Below, in pieces: positions 8,609 to 16,910 of a stretch of DNA of 64,000 bases (the stretch's first letter is position 1; every line of letters begins with the position of its first letter). The stretch is from Merdivicinus sp050943495 (lineage in GTDB: Bacteria; Bacillota; Clostridia; Oscillospirales; Ruminococcaceae). The translations under genes and the position numbers were made by a program. The notes under the pieces are model-generated. The model was given only the letters and a program-made list of their open reading frames with translations. It was not told the DNA's origin and ran no database searches. The stretch spans positions 35,543 through 99,542 of the forward strand of contig JBMNPH010000011.1 of assembly GCA_050943495.1 (NCBI GenBank), given 5' to 3'.

Positions 8609-10180
8609 TCACTCAATTACTTTATGATCCAGCATATGATGGCAGGCGACAAAATGTCCCGGTTCTGCCTCTACAAAGTCCGGCGTAACCTCCCGACACA
8701 AATCCGTAGCATATTTGCAGCGGGTATGGAATTTACAGCCTTTCGGCGGCTTAATCGGACTGGGAATATCGCCTTCCAGCGGAACAATCTGTTTGCGGTG
8801 TTCGAGTTCGGTCGTTGGAATTGCCAACAGCAGCGCTTCAGTATAAGGATGCAGCGGATGCGAAAACAGCTTCTCGGAATCTGCCAATTCGACCACATTT
8901 CCCAGATACATAACCGCAATTCGGTCGCTGATATACTTCACAACGCTCAGGTCATGGGTGATGAACAGGTAGGTAAGGTGTTCCTTCTCCTTCAAATCCT
9001 GCAAGAGGTTAATAACCTGCGACTGAATGGATACGTCCAATGCGGAAACTGCCTCATCACAAACCACAAATTTCGGCTTGACGGCCAGGGAACGGGCAAT
9101 ACCGATTCGCTGACGCTGTCCGCCCGAGAACTGATGCGGATAACGATGAATCATATAGGATGCAAGGCCGCAGTCCTCCATGACTTTCATGATATAATCC
9201 ATCATCCGATCATCGTTTTTTTCGAAGAAATTGTGAGCTAGCAAGCCCTCGCCGATAATCTGTCCGACCGTCATACGGGGATTCAACGAAGAATAGGGGT
9301 CTTGGAAAATCAGCTGCAAATCTTTGCGGAGCTGACGCATTTCCTTATACTGGAGTTTTGCCAAGTCGATGCCGTCGTCGCGATAGCTTTCATACTCATC
9401 AAACTTACCGGTTCCCGCATATTTTTTGCGTAAAGAATCGATTTCTGCACGAATTCGATTCAGTTCGGCTTCCTGCGCACTGATTTTCGCGGATTTTTCC
9501 TTCAAATCCGCATCCATTTTCTGGATTTTAGACGGAAGAGAACCAGTACCCTTTCCGTCTTTCTGCCGTGCCTCCAGCTGGCCCTGTACCGCATCCCGGC
9601 TAACCTGTTCCAGCTCATAAGCTTCTTTCATCTGATGCAGGGCAGAAGCCGCGCGATATTCCTGCAGAAAAATCTCCGATACCGGCTTTAAATCATCCAG
9701 CGACAGGAAACCGCCCACCAGCTGCGCCATATCCAAAAACTGGCTGTGCGCCTCTTTAATGGCTTTATCGCGTTCCGCCTTTTTGGATCGGCGTGCCTTC
9801 TCGTCCAGCGAATCATATTCCTTGACTAGCTGGTCGCGTTTTGCTTCTAACTCCCGGAGTTTGGCACGTCCACTCTCCAAATTCTTCAGCGTCTTCTCAA
9901 CATAGGCGGGCGCCAGCGCATCCAGCGTCCGGCCGTAATACATGGTCTTGCCCTCGGTCTGATGGTACAGCTGCAGCAGCACCCGTCCTAATGTGGATTT
10001 TCCACATCCGGACTCTCCAACCAGACCCAGAGTTTCCCCTTCATAAATATCCAGCGAAATATCATCATTCGCTTTTACGTACAGCTGCTCTCCGCCGATT
10101 TTGGTCTTTTTCAGCGGAAACCACTGTTTGAGGTGGGAGATCCGCAGCAGCACCTTTTTTTCATTCGAATTATTCTGCAT
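8609..10180 (-). CDS. oppF: OppF-type ABC ATPase with inserted coiled-coil arm
   Basis: Cytoplasmic ATP-binding subunit of an oligopeptide-type importer, 523 residues against about 320 for normal OppF. Walker A GESGCGKST is at 55-63, the Q-loop IFQDPYSSLNP at 291-301, the signature FSGGQRQR at about 351 and Walker B FVVCDE at about 371. The C-terminal Cys-rich OppD/F domain (CKFHTRCKYATDLC) closes the protein. The extra length is a single insertion at about residues 85-278, between Walker A and the Q-loop, rich in Lys, Glu, Leu and Gln with heptad-like patterns. Both flanks of the insert match normal OppF, so the ATPase core is intact. It overlaps oppD by 11 bases and follows a GGAGG site. 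Confidence 0.93.
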   Translation of the reverse strand: MQNNSNEKKVLLRISHLKQWFPLKKTKIGGEQLYVKANDDISLDIYEGETLGLVGESGCGKSTLGRVLLQLYHQTEGKTMYYGRTLDALAPAYVEKTLKNLESGRAKLRELEAKRDQLVKEYDSLDEKARRSKKAERDKAIKEAHSQFLDMAQLVGGFLSLDDLKPVSEIFLQEYRAASALHQMKEAYELEQVSRDAVQGQLEARQKDGKGTGSLPSKIQKMDADLKEKSAKISAQEAELNRIRAEIDSLRKKYAGTGKFDEYESYRDDGIDLAKLQYKEMRQLRKDLQLIFQDPYSSLNPRMTVGQIIGEGLLAHNFFEKNDDRMMDYIMKVMEDCGLASYMIHRYPHQFSGGQRQRIGIARSLAVKPKFVVCDEAVSALDVSIQSQVINLLQDLKEKEHLTYLFITHDLSVVKYISDRIAVMYLGNVVELADSEKLFSHPLHPYTEALLLAIPTTELEHRKQIVPLEGDIPSPIKPPKGCKFHTRCKYATDLCREVTPDFVEAEPGHFVACHHMLDHKVIE

Positions 10181-11192
10181 GTTGCGCCTCCTTCATTTGC
10201 TCAAAATCTTTGGTGCGATCCTCTTTACAAGGATAGAAACACCGCACCTGATGATTTTCTTCCACCTGATACAAACCGGGCTCATACTCCCTGCATTTAT
10301 CAGTAGCATACTTACAGCGGGGGGCAAATTTACAACCCTTCGGCAAATCCAATGGATGAGGCACCGCACCGGGAATCGCATCTAGACGAATGCCCGTAGG
10401 AGTATTCAGCCGCGGAATGGAGTTCATCAGACCCTCTGTATAGGGATGCGAGTAAGCATTTTCTCCGAAAATGGTTTCTACCGGTGCCATCTCTACCACC
10501 TGGCCGCAGTACATAACCGCAACATCATCCGCCATTTCGTTGATAACCCCGAGGTCATGGGTAATAAAGAGGATCGAAGTACCATTTTCCTCTTTCAATT
10601 CATTCATTAATTTCAAAATCTGAGCCTGAATGGTAACATCCAATGCCGTGGTCGGCTCATCAGCAATCAGCACTCTAGGACGGCAGGCCAGCGCCATTGC
10701 AATCATAACGCGCTGCCGCATTCCACCTGAAAGCTGATGCGGATACTGCTTCATTACGTTAGCGGGATTCGGAATTTTCACAGCCGCCAGCATCTCAAGA
10801 GAACGCTTGGAAGCTTCCTTCTTATTCACCTTCTGGTGGGTCAGAAAAACCTCATTTAGCTGGCGCTCAACCGTAAACACAGGGTTTAAGGAGGTCATCG
10901 GTTCCTGGAAGATAACAGAAATTTTATTGCCGCGGATTTTATACATCTCTTCAATACTACATTTCGCAAGATCGCGGTCCTCGAAAAGAATCTCGCCGCT
11001 ATCAATATATCCATTCCCATCAAGCAAACGCAGGATACTCATAGCAGAAACGCTTTTACCGCTTCCGCTTTCCCCAACGATTCCAAGAGTCCGACCGGCA
11101 TCTACCGAATAGGAAACACCGTTAACGGCCTTGACGATGCCTTTTTTGGTTTTAAAAAATGTGTGCAGATCGCGAAGTTCCAGCAATGCCAT
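10170..11192 (-). CDS. oppD: OppD-type ABC ATPase
   Basis: Partner ATPase of OppF in the importer, 340 residues, normal length. Walker A GESGSGKSV, Q-loop FQEPMTSLNP, signature LSGGMRQR, Walker B LIADEP and the switch His in FITHD are all present in order. The C-terminal Cys motif GCKFAPRCKYATDKC, associated with an iron-sulphur site in some dipeptide transporters, is complete. GGAGG lies before the ATG. The gene sits 12 bases after oppC and overlaps oppF. Unlike oppC and oppF it carries no extra domain. Confidence 0.95.
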   Translation of the reverse strand: MALLELRDLHTFFKTKKGIVKAVNGVSYSVDAGRTLGIVGESGSGKSVSAMSILRLLDGNGYIDSGEILFEDRDLAKCSIEEMYKIRGNKISVIFQEPMTSLNPVFTVERQLNEVFLTHQKVNKKEASKRSLEMLAAVKIPNPANVMKQYPHQLSGGMRQRVMIAMALACRPRVLIADEPTTALDVTIQAQILKLMNELKEENGTSILFITHDLGVINEMADDVAVMYCGQVVEMAPVETIFGENAYSHPYTEGLMNSIPRLNTPTGIRLDAIPGAVPHPLDLPKGCKFAPRCKYATDKCREYEPGLYQVEENHQVRCFYPCKEDRTKDFEQMKEAQHAE

Positions 11193-11204
11193 ACAGCGTT
11201 CCTC

Positions 11205-13004
11205 CTATCGTTCATTGGATTTGGGGTCAATTGCGTCGCGCATACCGTCGCCGATCAGATTAATGCTGATTACTGCAAGGCTGAGGGCGATAGACGGGAA
11301 TACCCATCTCCACCAGTAGTTCGCAATGACGTCGGAACTCTGGGCACTGTTGAGCATGTTGCCCCAGGTAGGACTCGGCTCGATAACACCGAACCCGATA
11401 AAGGACAGGCTCGATTCAGTCAACAGACAAGACGCAAAGGCCAATGTGGTATTTACAATAACTACGGTAATTACATTGGGAAGGATATGCCGGAAAATCA
11501 GAGTGAATTCCCGAATTCCCATTGCCTTGGCGGCGGTGACATACTCCTGTTCACGAGCTGAAAGCACCTGTGCACGAATAAGCCGCGCTAGACTCGGCCA
11601 AGACAGAAGGCCTAAGATTACCATAATCATGCTGATTCGTCCAACTTCAGACAAACGGTTTCCAACAATCGCTGACAACACGATCGCAAGAGGCAGGAAT
11701 GGCAACGACATAACGATTTCTGCAAAACGCATCAGCAGGTTGTCGACCCATCCACCATAGTAACCGGAGATTCCTCCCACAATTACACCGATAATGGTCG
11801 AAATGATAACGGCAATTGCACCAATGGTCATGGTCATCCGACCGCCAGCCAGCATCCGCATCGCAACATCACGGCCATAGTGGTCTGTTCCAAACAAATA
11901 TCCTTTCAAGCCCCAGCCGGTCAGATTGCCATCCGCATCGATGGCGTAACTCTGGAAATAGCCGGCATCAATGGTTGCTACATCGGTTAAATGCGGCGCG
12001 GAAGCCTGTCCATAAATATCATTTCCCCATGAAACTACCGCACCATCGGTTGTAAGGGCAGTAAAATGGAATCGGCCGCCTGCCAGCGCAGTAGTAGTAC
12101 CCTGTATTGCTTCCGGAATATCAAAAAGATTGTAGTCATTCGTTCCCCATACATGCACCTGTCCATCCTCGGTGACAGCTGCAACCGCACGGTCATTCGC
12201 TGCAATGTCGATTACATGTCCCTGGATCTCCGAAGGGATGTTGGCAAAAGGCGTAGCCGAATTGCTGAGCATGACAACTCGCTGATCCTTAGTCAAAACA
12301 AAGGCAGTAGTCAGGTTGACAACAACCTTATCAATATTTCCCTGCAATTCGGAATCAATATTGATTGTCAGTGAGTTTTCGTTGCCCCAGTAATAGAGAT
12401 TGCCGCTTTCAGTGACTACAAAGGACATTTGATAACCAGCAAGAATCTGCTTAATATCCGTTGCATCTTTGACTTCAAACGGAATATTTGCTAATCCAAG
12501 ACGGTCATTGCCCCAAGTCACTACTTTTCCTTCAGAAGTCAGTGCAATAGCGTGATCCAAACCTGCTGACACCTGAACATATTTCTGACTTTCATCGGGC
12601 ATCTTTTTCAGTTTATCTGTGAGTTTTCCCCACTGGTAGAGTTTTCCATCCCGGTCTACACCGACACCAAAAATCGAACCAACCGAAACATCCTGCGCAT
12701 TATTTTTCAATCCAGAAGGAATGCTCATCATATTAAATCCGGGCGAAACATTCTGCTGGGTAAGGTCCTGATAATTGACATCCAACGGCCAAATCGCTGA
12801 GCCGATAAAAACGGTGGCGAATATCAGGATAAAGACGATCAGCCCGAACATAGCTACCTTGTTCTCCACATAGTTGCGGACAATCGTACGGAAGGGGCTC
12901 TGCATCTGTTCTTCTTTCAGAATATCGGTTTCCTTTTCTTTCATGCCAAACAAGCGGCGAAGTGTCAGCGTAAAGGATCCGGTGCGTTTTTTCTGTTTGC
13001 TCAT
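11205..13004 (-). CDS. oppC: OppC-type ABC permease with inserted RCC1-like beta-propeller
   Basis: Inner-membrane permease of the importer, 599 residues against about 300 for normal OppC/DppC. TM1 is at about 51-73. The family hallmark FGTDHYGRD is at 371-379. Helices 2-6 and the EAA loop (EYVTAAKAMGIREF near 487-500), which docks on the ATPase, follow in normal order. Between TM1 and FGTD lies an insert (about 93-367) of seven repeats of about 40 residues, each with a pattern like ALTSEGKVVTWGND, the RCC1/regulator-of-chromosome-condensation signature. The insert is in the first extracytoplasmic loop, so the propeller should face outward, next to the substrate-binding lipoprotein. The ribosome site is AAGGAGG. 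Confidence 0.95.
   Translation of the reverse strand: MSKQKKRTGSFTLTLRRLFGMKEKETDILKEEQMQSPFRTIVRNYVENKVAMFGLIVFILIFATVFIGSAIWPLDVNYQDLTQQNVSPGFNMMSIPSGLKNNAQDVSVGSIFGVGVDRDGKLYQWGKLTDKLKKMPDESQKYVQVSAGLDHAIALTSEGKVVTWGNDRLGLANIPFEVKDATDIKQILAGYQMSFVVTESGNLYYWGNENSLTINIDSELQGNIDKVVVNLTTAFVLTKDQRVVMLSNSATPFANIPSEIQGHVIDIAANDRAVAAVTEDGQVHVWGTNDYNLFDIPEAIQGTTTALAGGRFHFTALTTDGAVVSWGNDIYGQASAPHLTDVATIDAGYFQSYAIDADGNLTGWGLKGYLFGTDHYGRDVAMRMLAGGRMTMTIGAIAVIISTIIGVIVGGISGYYGGWVDNLLMRFAEIVMSLPFLPLAIVLSAIVGNRLSEVGRISMIMVILGLLSWPSLARLIRAQVLSAREQEYVTAAKAMGIREFTLIFRHILPNVITVVIVNTTLAFASCLLTESSLSFIGFGVIEPSPTWGNMLNSAQSSDVIANYWWRWVFPSIALSLAVISINLIGDGMRDAIDPKSNER
11904..12728 (-). repeat. seven RCC1-like repeats within oppC
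   Basis: Protein repeats of about 40 residues begin near GSIFGVGVDRDG, GLDHAIALTSEG, GYQMSFVVTESG, NLTTAFVLTKDQ, NDRAVAAVTEDG, GRFHFTALTTDG and GYFQSYAIDADG. Six end their strand in WG; the fourth repeat has lost it (VVMLSN). Seven repeats fit a closed seven-bladed propeller. Boundaries are approximate. Confidence 0.85.
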
Positions 13005-13019
13005 CTCGTACCGTCCTCC

Positions 13020-14003
13020 TTACTGTAATTTGACACGAGGGTCTGCTATGCAATAGGCAATATCCATCAAAAGATTGCCCAGCAGGGTAATGACAACATA
13101 GAACATCATCATAGCCATATAGAGAGAGCTGTCAAGGTTGCGCAGAGCGGTCAGCAACGTATTGCCCAAGCCGTTCCACAGGAAAATACTCTCAATTACA
13201 ACCGATCCGCCAAAAATACTAACGAACCAGCTGGTGATGATCGTAACAATTGGGATCAGCGCATTACGGAAAGCGTGGGAGTAAATGACTACCTTTTCCC
13301 GCAAGCCTTTCGCGCGCGCAGTACGGATATAATCTTCTCGCAGCGCGTCGATCATCGCAGCACGGACATACCGAAGAATTCCGCCCAGCGAACAGAATGT
13401 GCTGACAATAAGCGGCAATGCCATATGGTACATATAGTCTCCAAACTTGGCAAGCCCCGTATAATCCGAACCTGGCGTTGCAGTACCGCTGATCGGGAAA
13501 ATCGGAAGTTTCAGCGCAAAAAGAAAGATGAACACAAAGGCTGTAACAAAAACCGGCAAACTATATCCAACAATCGAACCAACCTGTACCGCCTGGTCAA
13601 AAACGCTGCGCTTTTTCACAGCAGACATTATTCCCAGCGGAATCGTAATGGCAAATACCAGAATGAGCGAAAACAAATTCAGGGCAACGGTGTTGAGCAT
13701 AGGGGTGCCCACCACGTCAATAACCGGTTTTTTATACTGGATGGAAAATCCAAAGTTTCCAGTCAAGGTATTGCCCATCCATTTTACATACTGGATCGGC
13801 AAGGGTTGATCCAAACCAAGGGACTCTCGCGCTTCTTCCAGCGCAATCTGATACCGCGCCGGGTCAGTCGACGCCAGATTCGGGTTAACCATCTTCAAAG
13901 CAGGATCGCCCGGAACCGCCTTGGTGATAGCAAACATCAGAATGGAAACAATAAAGAATACAAAAATCATGTACACAAATCGCTTGATCAGATATTTTGC
14001 CAT
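13020..14003 (-). CDS. oppB: OppB-type ABC permease
   Basis: First permease subunit of the importer, 327 residues from the ATG chosen here. The opening MAKYLIKRFVYMIFVFFIVS with a first helix at 8-30 and PGDPALKMVNPN after it is typical of OppB/DppB. The EAA loop EDYIRTARAKGLREK is present near residue 208. The frame is open 61 codons further upstream, but only this start has a ribosome site (AGAGGTG) and a normal OppB N-terminus. It is 15 bases before oppC. No extra domain is seen. Confidence 0.93.
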   Translation of the reverse strand: MAKYLIKRFVYMIFVFFIVSILMFAITKAVPGDPALKMVNPNLASTDPARYQIALEEARESLGLDQPLPIQYVKWMGNTLTGNFGFSIQYKKPVIDVVGTPMLNTVALNLFSLILVFAITIPLGIMSAVKKRSVFDQAVQVGSIVGYSLPVFVTAFVFIFLFALKLPIFPISGTATPGSDYTGLAKFGDYMYHMALPLIVSTFCSLGGILRYVRAAMIDALREDYIRTARAKGLREKVVIYSHAFRNALIPIVTIITSWFVSIFGGSVVIESIFLWNGLGNTLLTALRNLDSSLYMAMMMFYVVITLLGNLLMDIAYCIADPRVKLQ

Positions 14004-14368
14004 TCTGTACGACACCTCTACTTTCTGAATATTATCTATAGATTTCTGTAAAACGCAGCTTCCTTCCAAAAAATTCCGGATGAAGCTGTCCGGATGAAGC
14101 ATCTGTCTTCTCAACCCCATCCGGCTCTGTTTTGCAGAATTATTGTCAAAGTCAGAGAAAATGGGGGGTTTACTGCTTTCCATCAAGAAAGCAAAAGAAT
14201 AGAAAGAACTGCCTACTGCTCTCCGCAGCGGCTCACATATCAGTATAGACGCTTGGAACAGGGTTATACGCCCTGTTCCGGGACGTCTTATTCCTTTTCG
14301 GCATTAACACAGAAAAAGGGCATTGCGTGGAATGCCCTCTTTCTCATCAGAATCTTGTGCTAGAACAG
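14004..14368 (-). other. non-coding gap between substrate-binding gene and oppB
   Basis: 365 bases without a convincing gene. It holds a terminator just after the binding-protein gene (14311-14344) and a second hairpin at 14255-14280 (GGAACAGGG stem, 7-base loop) without a T-run. No second promoter is obvious. The region probably sets a higher level of binding protein than of permease. Confidence 0.55.
14311..14344 (-). terminator. leaky intrinsic terminator after substrate-binding gene
   Basis: Minus-strand stem AGAAAGAGGGCATT / AATGCCCTTTTTCT with a 6-base loop and a T-rich tail, 25 bases after the binding-protein stop codon. Because the permease genes continue downstream, partial read-through is expected. 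Confidence 0.72.
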
Positions 14369-16297
14369 TTACTCGCCCTGTGTTGCAGTAACTTCAGTTG
14401 CGTTCTCATCGATATAGGCATAGAGCAGAGTCTGATCCCACTGATGCAGTGCATCGGGATGATAATTCTGCAGCTTGGGAGTAAAGAACGCATGATAAAT
14501 GTCGGAGTAAAGCGGAATGTCGAGGCAGAGTTCATTGAAGCGTATCTGGTATTCAAGCCATTTTGCGTTCCATTCATCCTCGTCTACGATGTAGCGCATT
14601 TCTTCGGTCACTCTAGCCAGTTCCTCATCACGGATGATATTCGAGTTGTTCAGGCCCATATAGTCCTCATCCATGCTGTAGGAGTACCAAGGCTGGATGA
14701 TCGGATAGTAACCAGTAGCCAGATTAAACATGTTGTATTCAGAACCAGGCATCTGGAGTTCAGTCAGCATCTGATTGAAGTCCATAACAGTCGGCTCGAT
14801 CTTCATGCCGACCAGCGGAGCATTCGGAACCAACATCGTGTTCAGCAGGTCAACAACAGGGTTATCCGGGGTGCAAGCCCATTTGATGATCAGAGGCTGA
14901 AGAGAACCGTCTTCCATCTTCTTATAACGGATATCATCTGTACCCTCAACGAATTCGCCGCCGTTTGCATTCAAAGTCCAGCCATCTGCAATCAGAACTT
15001 CTTTTGCGGTATCAAGATTATACTCATATTTGTTCAGCTCAGTTTCAACAGCTTCCTTGTTGGCTTTGTACTCAGACTGAGACAAGCCATAAGCGCCGTA
15101 TACCAGTTTGCCGTAACCACCGGTGTACTGTTTTGCAAACTCATTCTTATCAAGAATGTAGGAAACAGCCTGACGAACAGCAGTGGAATCGGTCGGGCCG
15201 ACGTCGCAATGGAACTGCAGTTTACCATAACCAGCGCGGCTCCAGTTTGCGTAAGAAACCTTGCCCTGATCGTAGAGGTCGAGACCTTTATTGATTTCGG
15301 TACCGCCGGAAACGCCAGCATACAGGTCAATGGTGCCAGCAGCCAGCTCATCCATTGCAGTAGCAGCATTTACCTTTTTAATAACAATCTTTTCGATACT
15401 GGGTTTATAAGCTTCTTCCCACTGACCTTTGAACTTGTCGTTCAGAGTCAAAACAGCTTCGTAGTTGCTCGCATCATAGCTGGTGAAGGTGTATTGACCG
15501 GACACAACGGTGGGGTTGTAGCGATAACCAGTTTCGGTATCTGCAATGGTCTGGCTCAGCAGCTCAGTGGTAAAGCCATCGGACATGGTGCAGCCGGTGG
15601 TACCATCGCTGGTGATTTCACAGTCGGGAGCCAGCATAAACATGGGGTACGGAGAAACAGAAGCATAGGTATTCTCATAGTGGTAAGGCAGACGATCTGC
15701 TTTTACGGTAACAGAGAAAGTATGCTCATCGATAACATTTACACCGGTGAAGGTGTTGGAAGTGCCCTCATGCCACTCATCCCAGCCGACATAGTCGGAA
15801 TAAGAGGTGTTATCTGCTTCCAGCTCGCCGTACTGTTTGGAACTGGTGAGCATAATTGCAAACGCATAATCGGTTGCAGTAATCGGAGTACCATCGCTCC
15901 AAACGAGGTCATCTGCGATGGTCATTTTAAATGTTTTGCTGCCATCTTCGTTCTCAATTTCTTCGTGAGAAACGACAACCTGGGGATCGTACTCATAAAG
16001 TGCATCCTGGGTCAGATCAACAGTGCTGTATCCGTAAAGCAAACGCCAGATAGCCTGGTTTTCCGCAGAAGCGGTCCAACCGGGGAACATATCCGCGTCA
16101 ACGTCTGAAACAGATCCGATTATAATCTGGCCGCCAGTAGTAGCAGTTGTTTCTTCGGATGCTTCCGCAGAAGACTCGGTCGATACGGTTTCATCCTTGG
16201 TGTCGGTACTGGAAGTGCCAGTATCGCCGCCGCAAGAGGTCAGTGCGACAGCAGTTGTCATAGACAGCGCCATCAGCAAAGCCAACATCTTTTTCAT
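14369..16297 (-). CDS. oligopeptide-type ABC substrate-binding lipoprotein (SBP family 5)
   Basis: Extracellular solute-binding protein, 642 residues, of the peptide/nickel family 5. The N-terminus is a lipoprotein signal, with a hydrophobic core then LTSCGG with lipidated Cys22, followed by a Ser/Thr/Glu-rich linker to about residue 55. The family-5 features seen include ADDLVWSDGTPITATDYAFA, where the strand leads into the first lobe, and a C-terminal LYAYIDENA. It captures peptides or similar ligands and delivers them to OppB/OppC. It is the first gene of the operon behind a strong promoter with an overlapping inverted repeat. AAGGAGG precedes the ATG. The exact ligand cannot be read from sequence. 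Confidence 0.93.
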   Translation of the reverse strand: MKKMLALLMALSMTTAVALTSCGGDTGTSSTDTKDETVSTESSAEASEETTATTGGQIIIGSVSDVDADMFPGWTASAENQAIWRLLYGYSTVDLTQDALYEYDPQVVVSHEEIENEDGSKTFKMTIADDLVWSDGTPITATDYAFAIMLTSSKQYGELEADNTSYSDYVGWDEWHEGTSNTFTGVNVIDEHTFSVTVKADRLPYHYENTYASVSPYPMFMLAPDCEITSDGTTGCTMSDGFTTELLSQTIADTETGYRYNPTVVSGQYTFTSYDASNYEAVLTLNDKFKGQWEEAYKPSIEKIVIKKVNAATAMDELAAGTIDLYAGVSGGTEINKGLDLYDQGKVSYANWSRAGYGKLQFHCDVGPTDSTAVRQAVSYILDKNEFAKQYTGGYGKLVYGAYGLSQSEYKANKEAVETELNKYEYNLDTAKEVLIADGWTLNANGGEFVEGTDDIRYKKMEDGSLQPLIIKWACTPDNPVVDLLNTMLVPNAPLVGMKIEPTVMDFNQMLTELQMPGSEYNMFNLATGYYPIIQPWYSYSMDEDYMGLNNSNIIRDEELARVTEEMRYIVDEDEWNAKWLEYQIRFNELCLDIPLYSDIYHAFFTPKLQNYHPDALHQWDQTLLYAYIDENATEVTATQGE

Positions 16298-16389
16298 GGG
16301 TTAATTCCTCCTTAATGTTTTCGGGGGGCGATATCCTCCCGATCCAGATACGCTGCGGCAATTTCTGACCGCCTTGCATCATATCTGAC

Positions 16390-16418
16390 ATTATACAACA
16401 AAAATGCAGAAATTGCAA
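16390..16418 (-). promoter_or_regulatory. sigma-A promoter of the ABC importer operon
   Basis: Minus strand: TTGCAA, 17 bases, TATAAT (perfect -10), giving a 5' untranslated leader of about 85 bases before the binding-protein gene. Confidence 0.82.
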
Positions 16419-16435
16419 GTCCTTTCCTGCATTTT
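16401..16435. promoter_or_regulatory. perfect inverted repeat over the importer promoter
   Basis: AAAATGCAG and CTGCATTTT are exact 9-base inverted arms separated by 17 bases. One arm lies in the -10/-35 spacer and the other just upstream of the -35, so a dimeric regulator here would compete with or contact RNA polymerase. Confidence 0.55.
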
Positions 16436-16575
16436 TTCATATTTACCCAAAGAAGTTTCTTCGGCAGTTCGTTCTGGCCGGACACTTTTGTGAGCTAACA
16501 ACAATATTTTTGAGATTATTATTTTGTTTTTTATCATTTTGCAAATTGTCTGTCTTTTAACGTTTTTCATTTATT

Positions 16576-16593
16576 TGTAAACTTGATTTTACA
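16576..16593. repeat. inverted repeat TGTAAA-N6-TTTACA
   Basis: Exact six-base arms with a six-base spacer inside the AT-rich intergenic region upstream of the importer operon. It may be a regulator site or chance in AT-rich DNA. Confidence 0.35.
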
Positions 16594-16661
16594 CATTATC
16601 CGTTTAAAGCAACAATATGTTACAAATGTATTTTTACAAGAAACATTTTCCAAAATTTTTC

Positions 16662-16687
16662 TTTCCAAAAAACACATCTTTTGGAAA
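16662..16687. repeat. inverted repeat TTTCCAAAA-N8-TTTTGGAAA
   Basis: Exact nine-base arms with an eight-base spacer, within a run of recurring TTTCC words between 16640 and 16790. Confidence 0.45.
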
Positions 16688-16847
16688 ATAAAATTTTTAT
16701 TTCCAAGCTTTTCACAAGATTTTGCCTTTTTATTTCCACAACTTTTTTTAATTTCTTTCCAAAATATTTCCAATTTTCCCGATTTTATCTCTGCATATTT
16801 ATGCATATGTTTTTGTGTGACGGGCAAAAACTAGCGAAAAAATGAAT

Positions 16848-16898
16848 AATCCGAATGGATTTCCTGCAAAATTCAGAGGATTTCCATCCGGATTTTTT
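16848..16898. terminator. terminator-like hairpin after the URO-D gene
   Basis: A long imperfect stem (AATCCGAATGGA... / ...TCCATCCGGATT) with T-rich sequence on both sides. It lies 13 bases beyond the stop of the minus-strand URO-D-type gene. Confidence 0.65.
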
Positions 16899-16910
16899 CT
16901 ATATTCTGCC

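Larger units (their letters stand above)
16298..16910. other. AT-rich intergenic region with promoter and inverted repeats
   Basis: 613 bases without a supported gene. It contains the importer promoter (16390-16418), an overlapping inverted repeat (16401-16435), an AT-rich stretch with repeated TTTCC words and further inverted repeats (16560-16790), and a terminator hairpin (16848-16898). Short open frames here start at TTG without ribosome sites and are rejected. Confidence 0.6.

Noticed and set aside
8609..13004. Propeller and coiled-coil inserts as assembly errors or fused neighbouring genes
   Set aside because: Both inserts are in frame, flanked by correct OppC and OppF sequence on each side, with no internal stops or transposon ends.
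14004..14186. Upstream extension of oppB
   Set aside because: The extra 61 codons cover the hairpin-containing gap and lack a ribosome site; the internal ATG gives a normal OppB N-terminus.
14327..16108. 593-codon open frame on the plus strand
   Set aside because: It lies wholly antisense to the intact substrate-binding lipoprotein gene, has no ribosome site, and its translation has no recognisable domain.
16567..16834. Overlapping open frames of 83-86 codons on both strands
   Set aside because: AT-rich intergenic DNA, TTG start or no ribosome site, Lys/Phe-rich low-complexity translations; not supported as genes.
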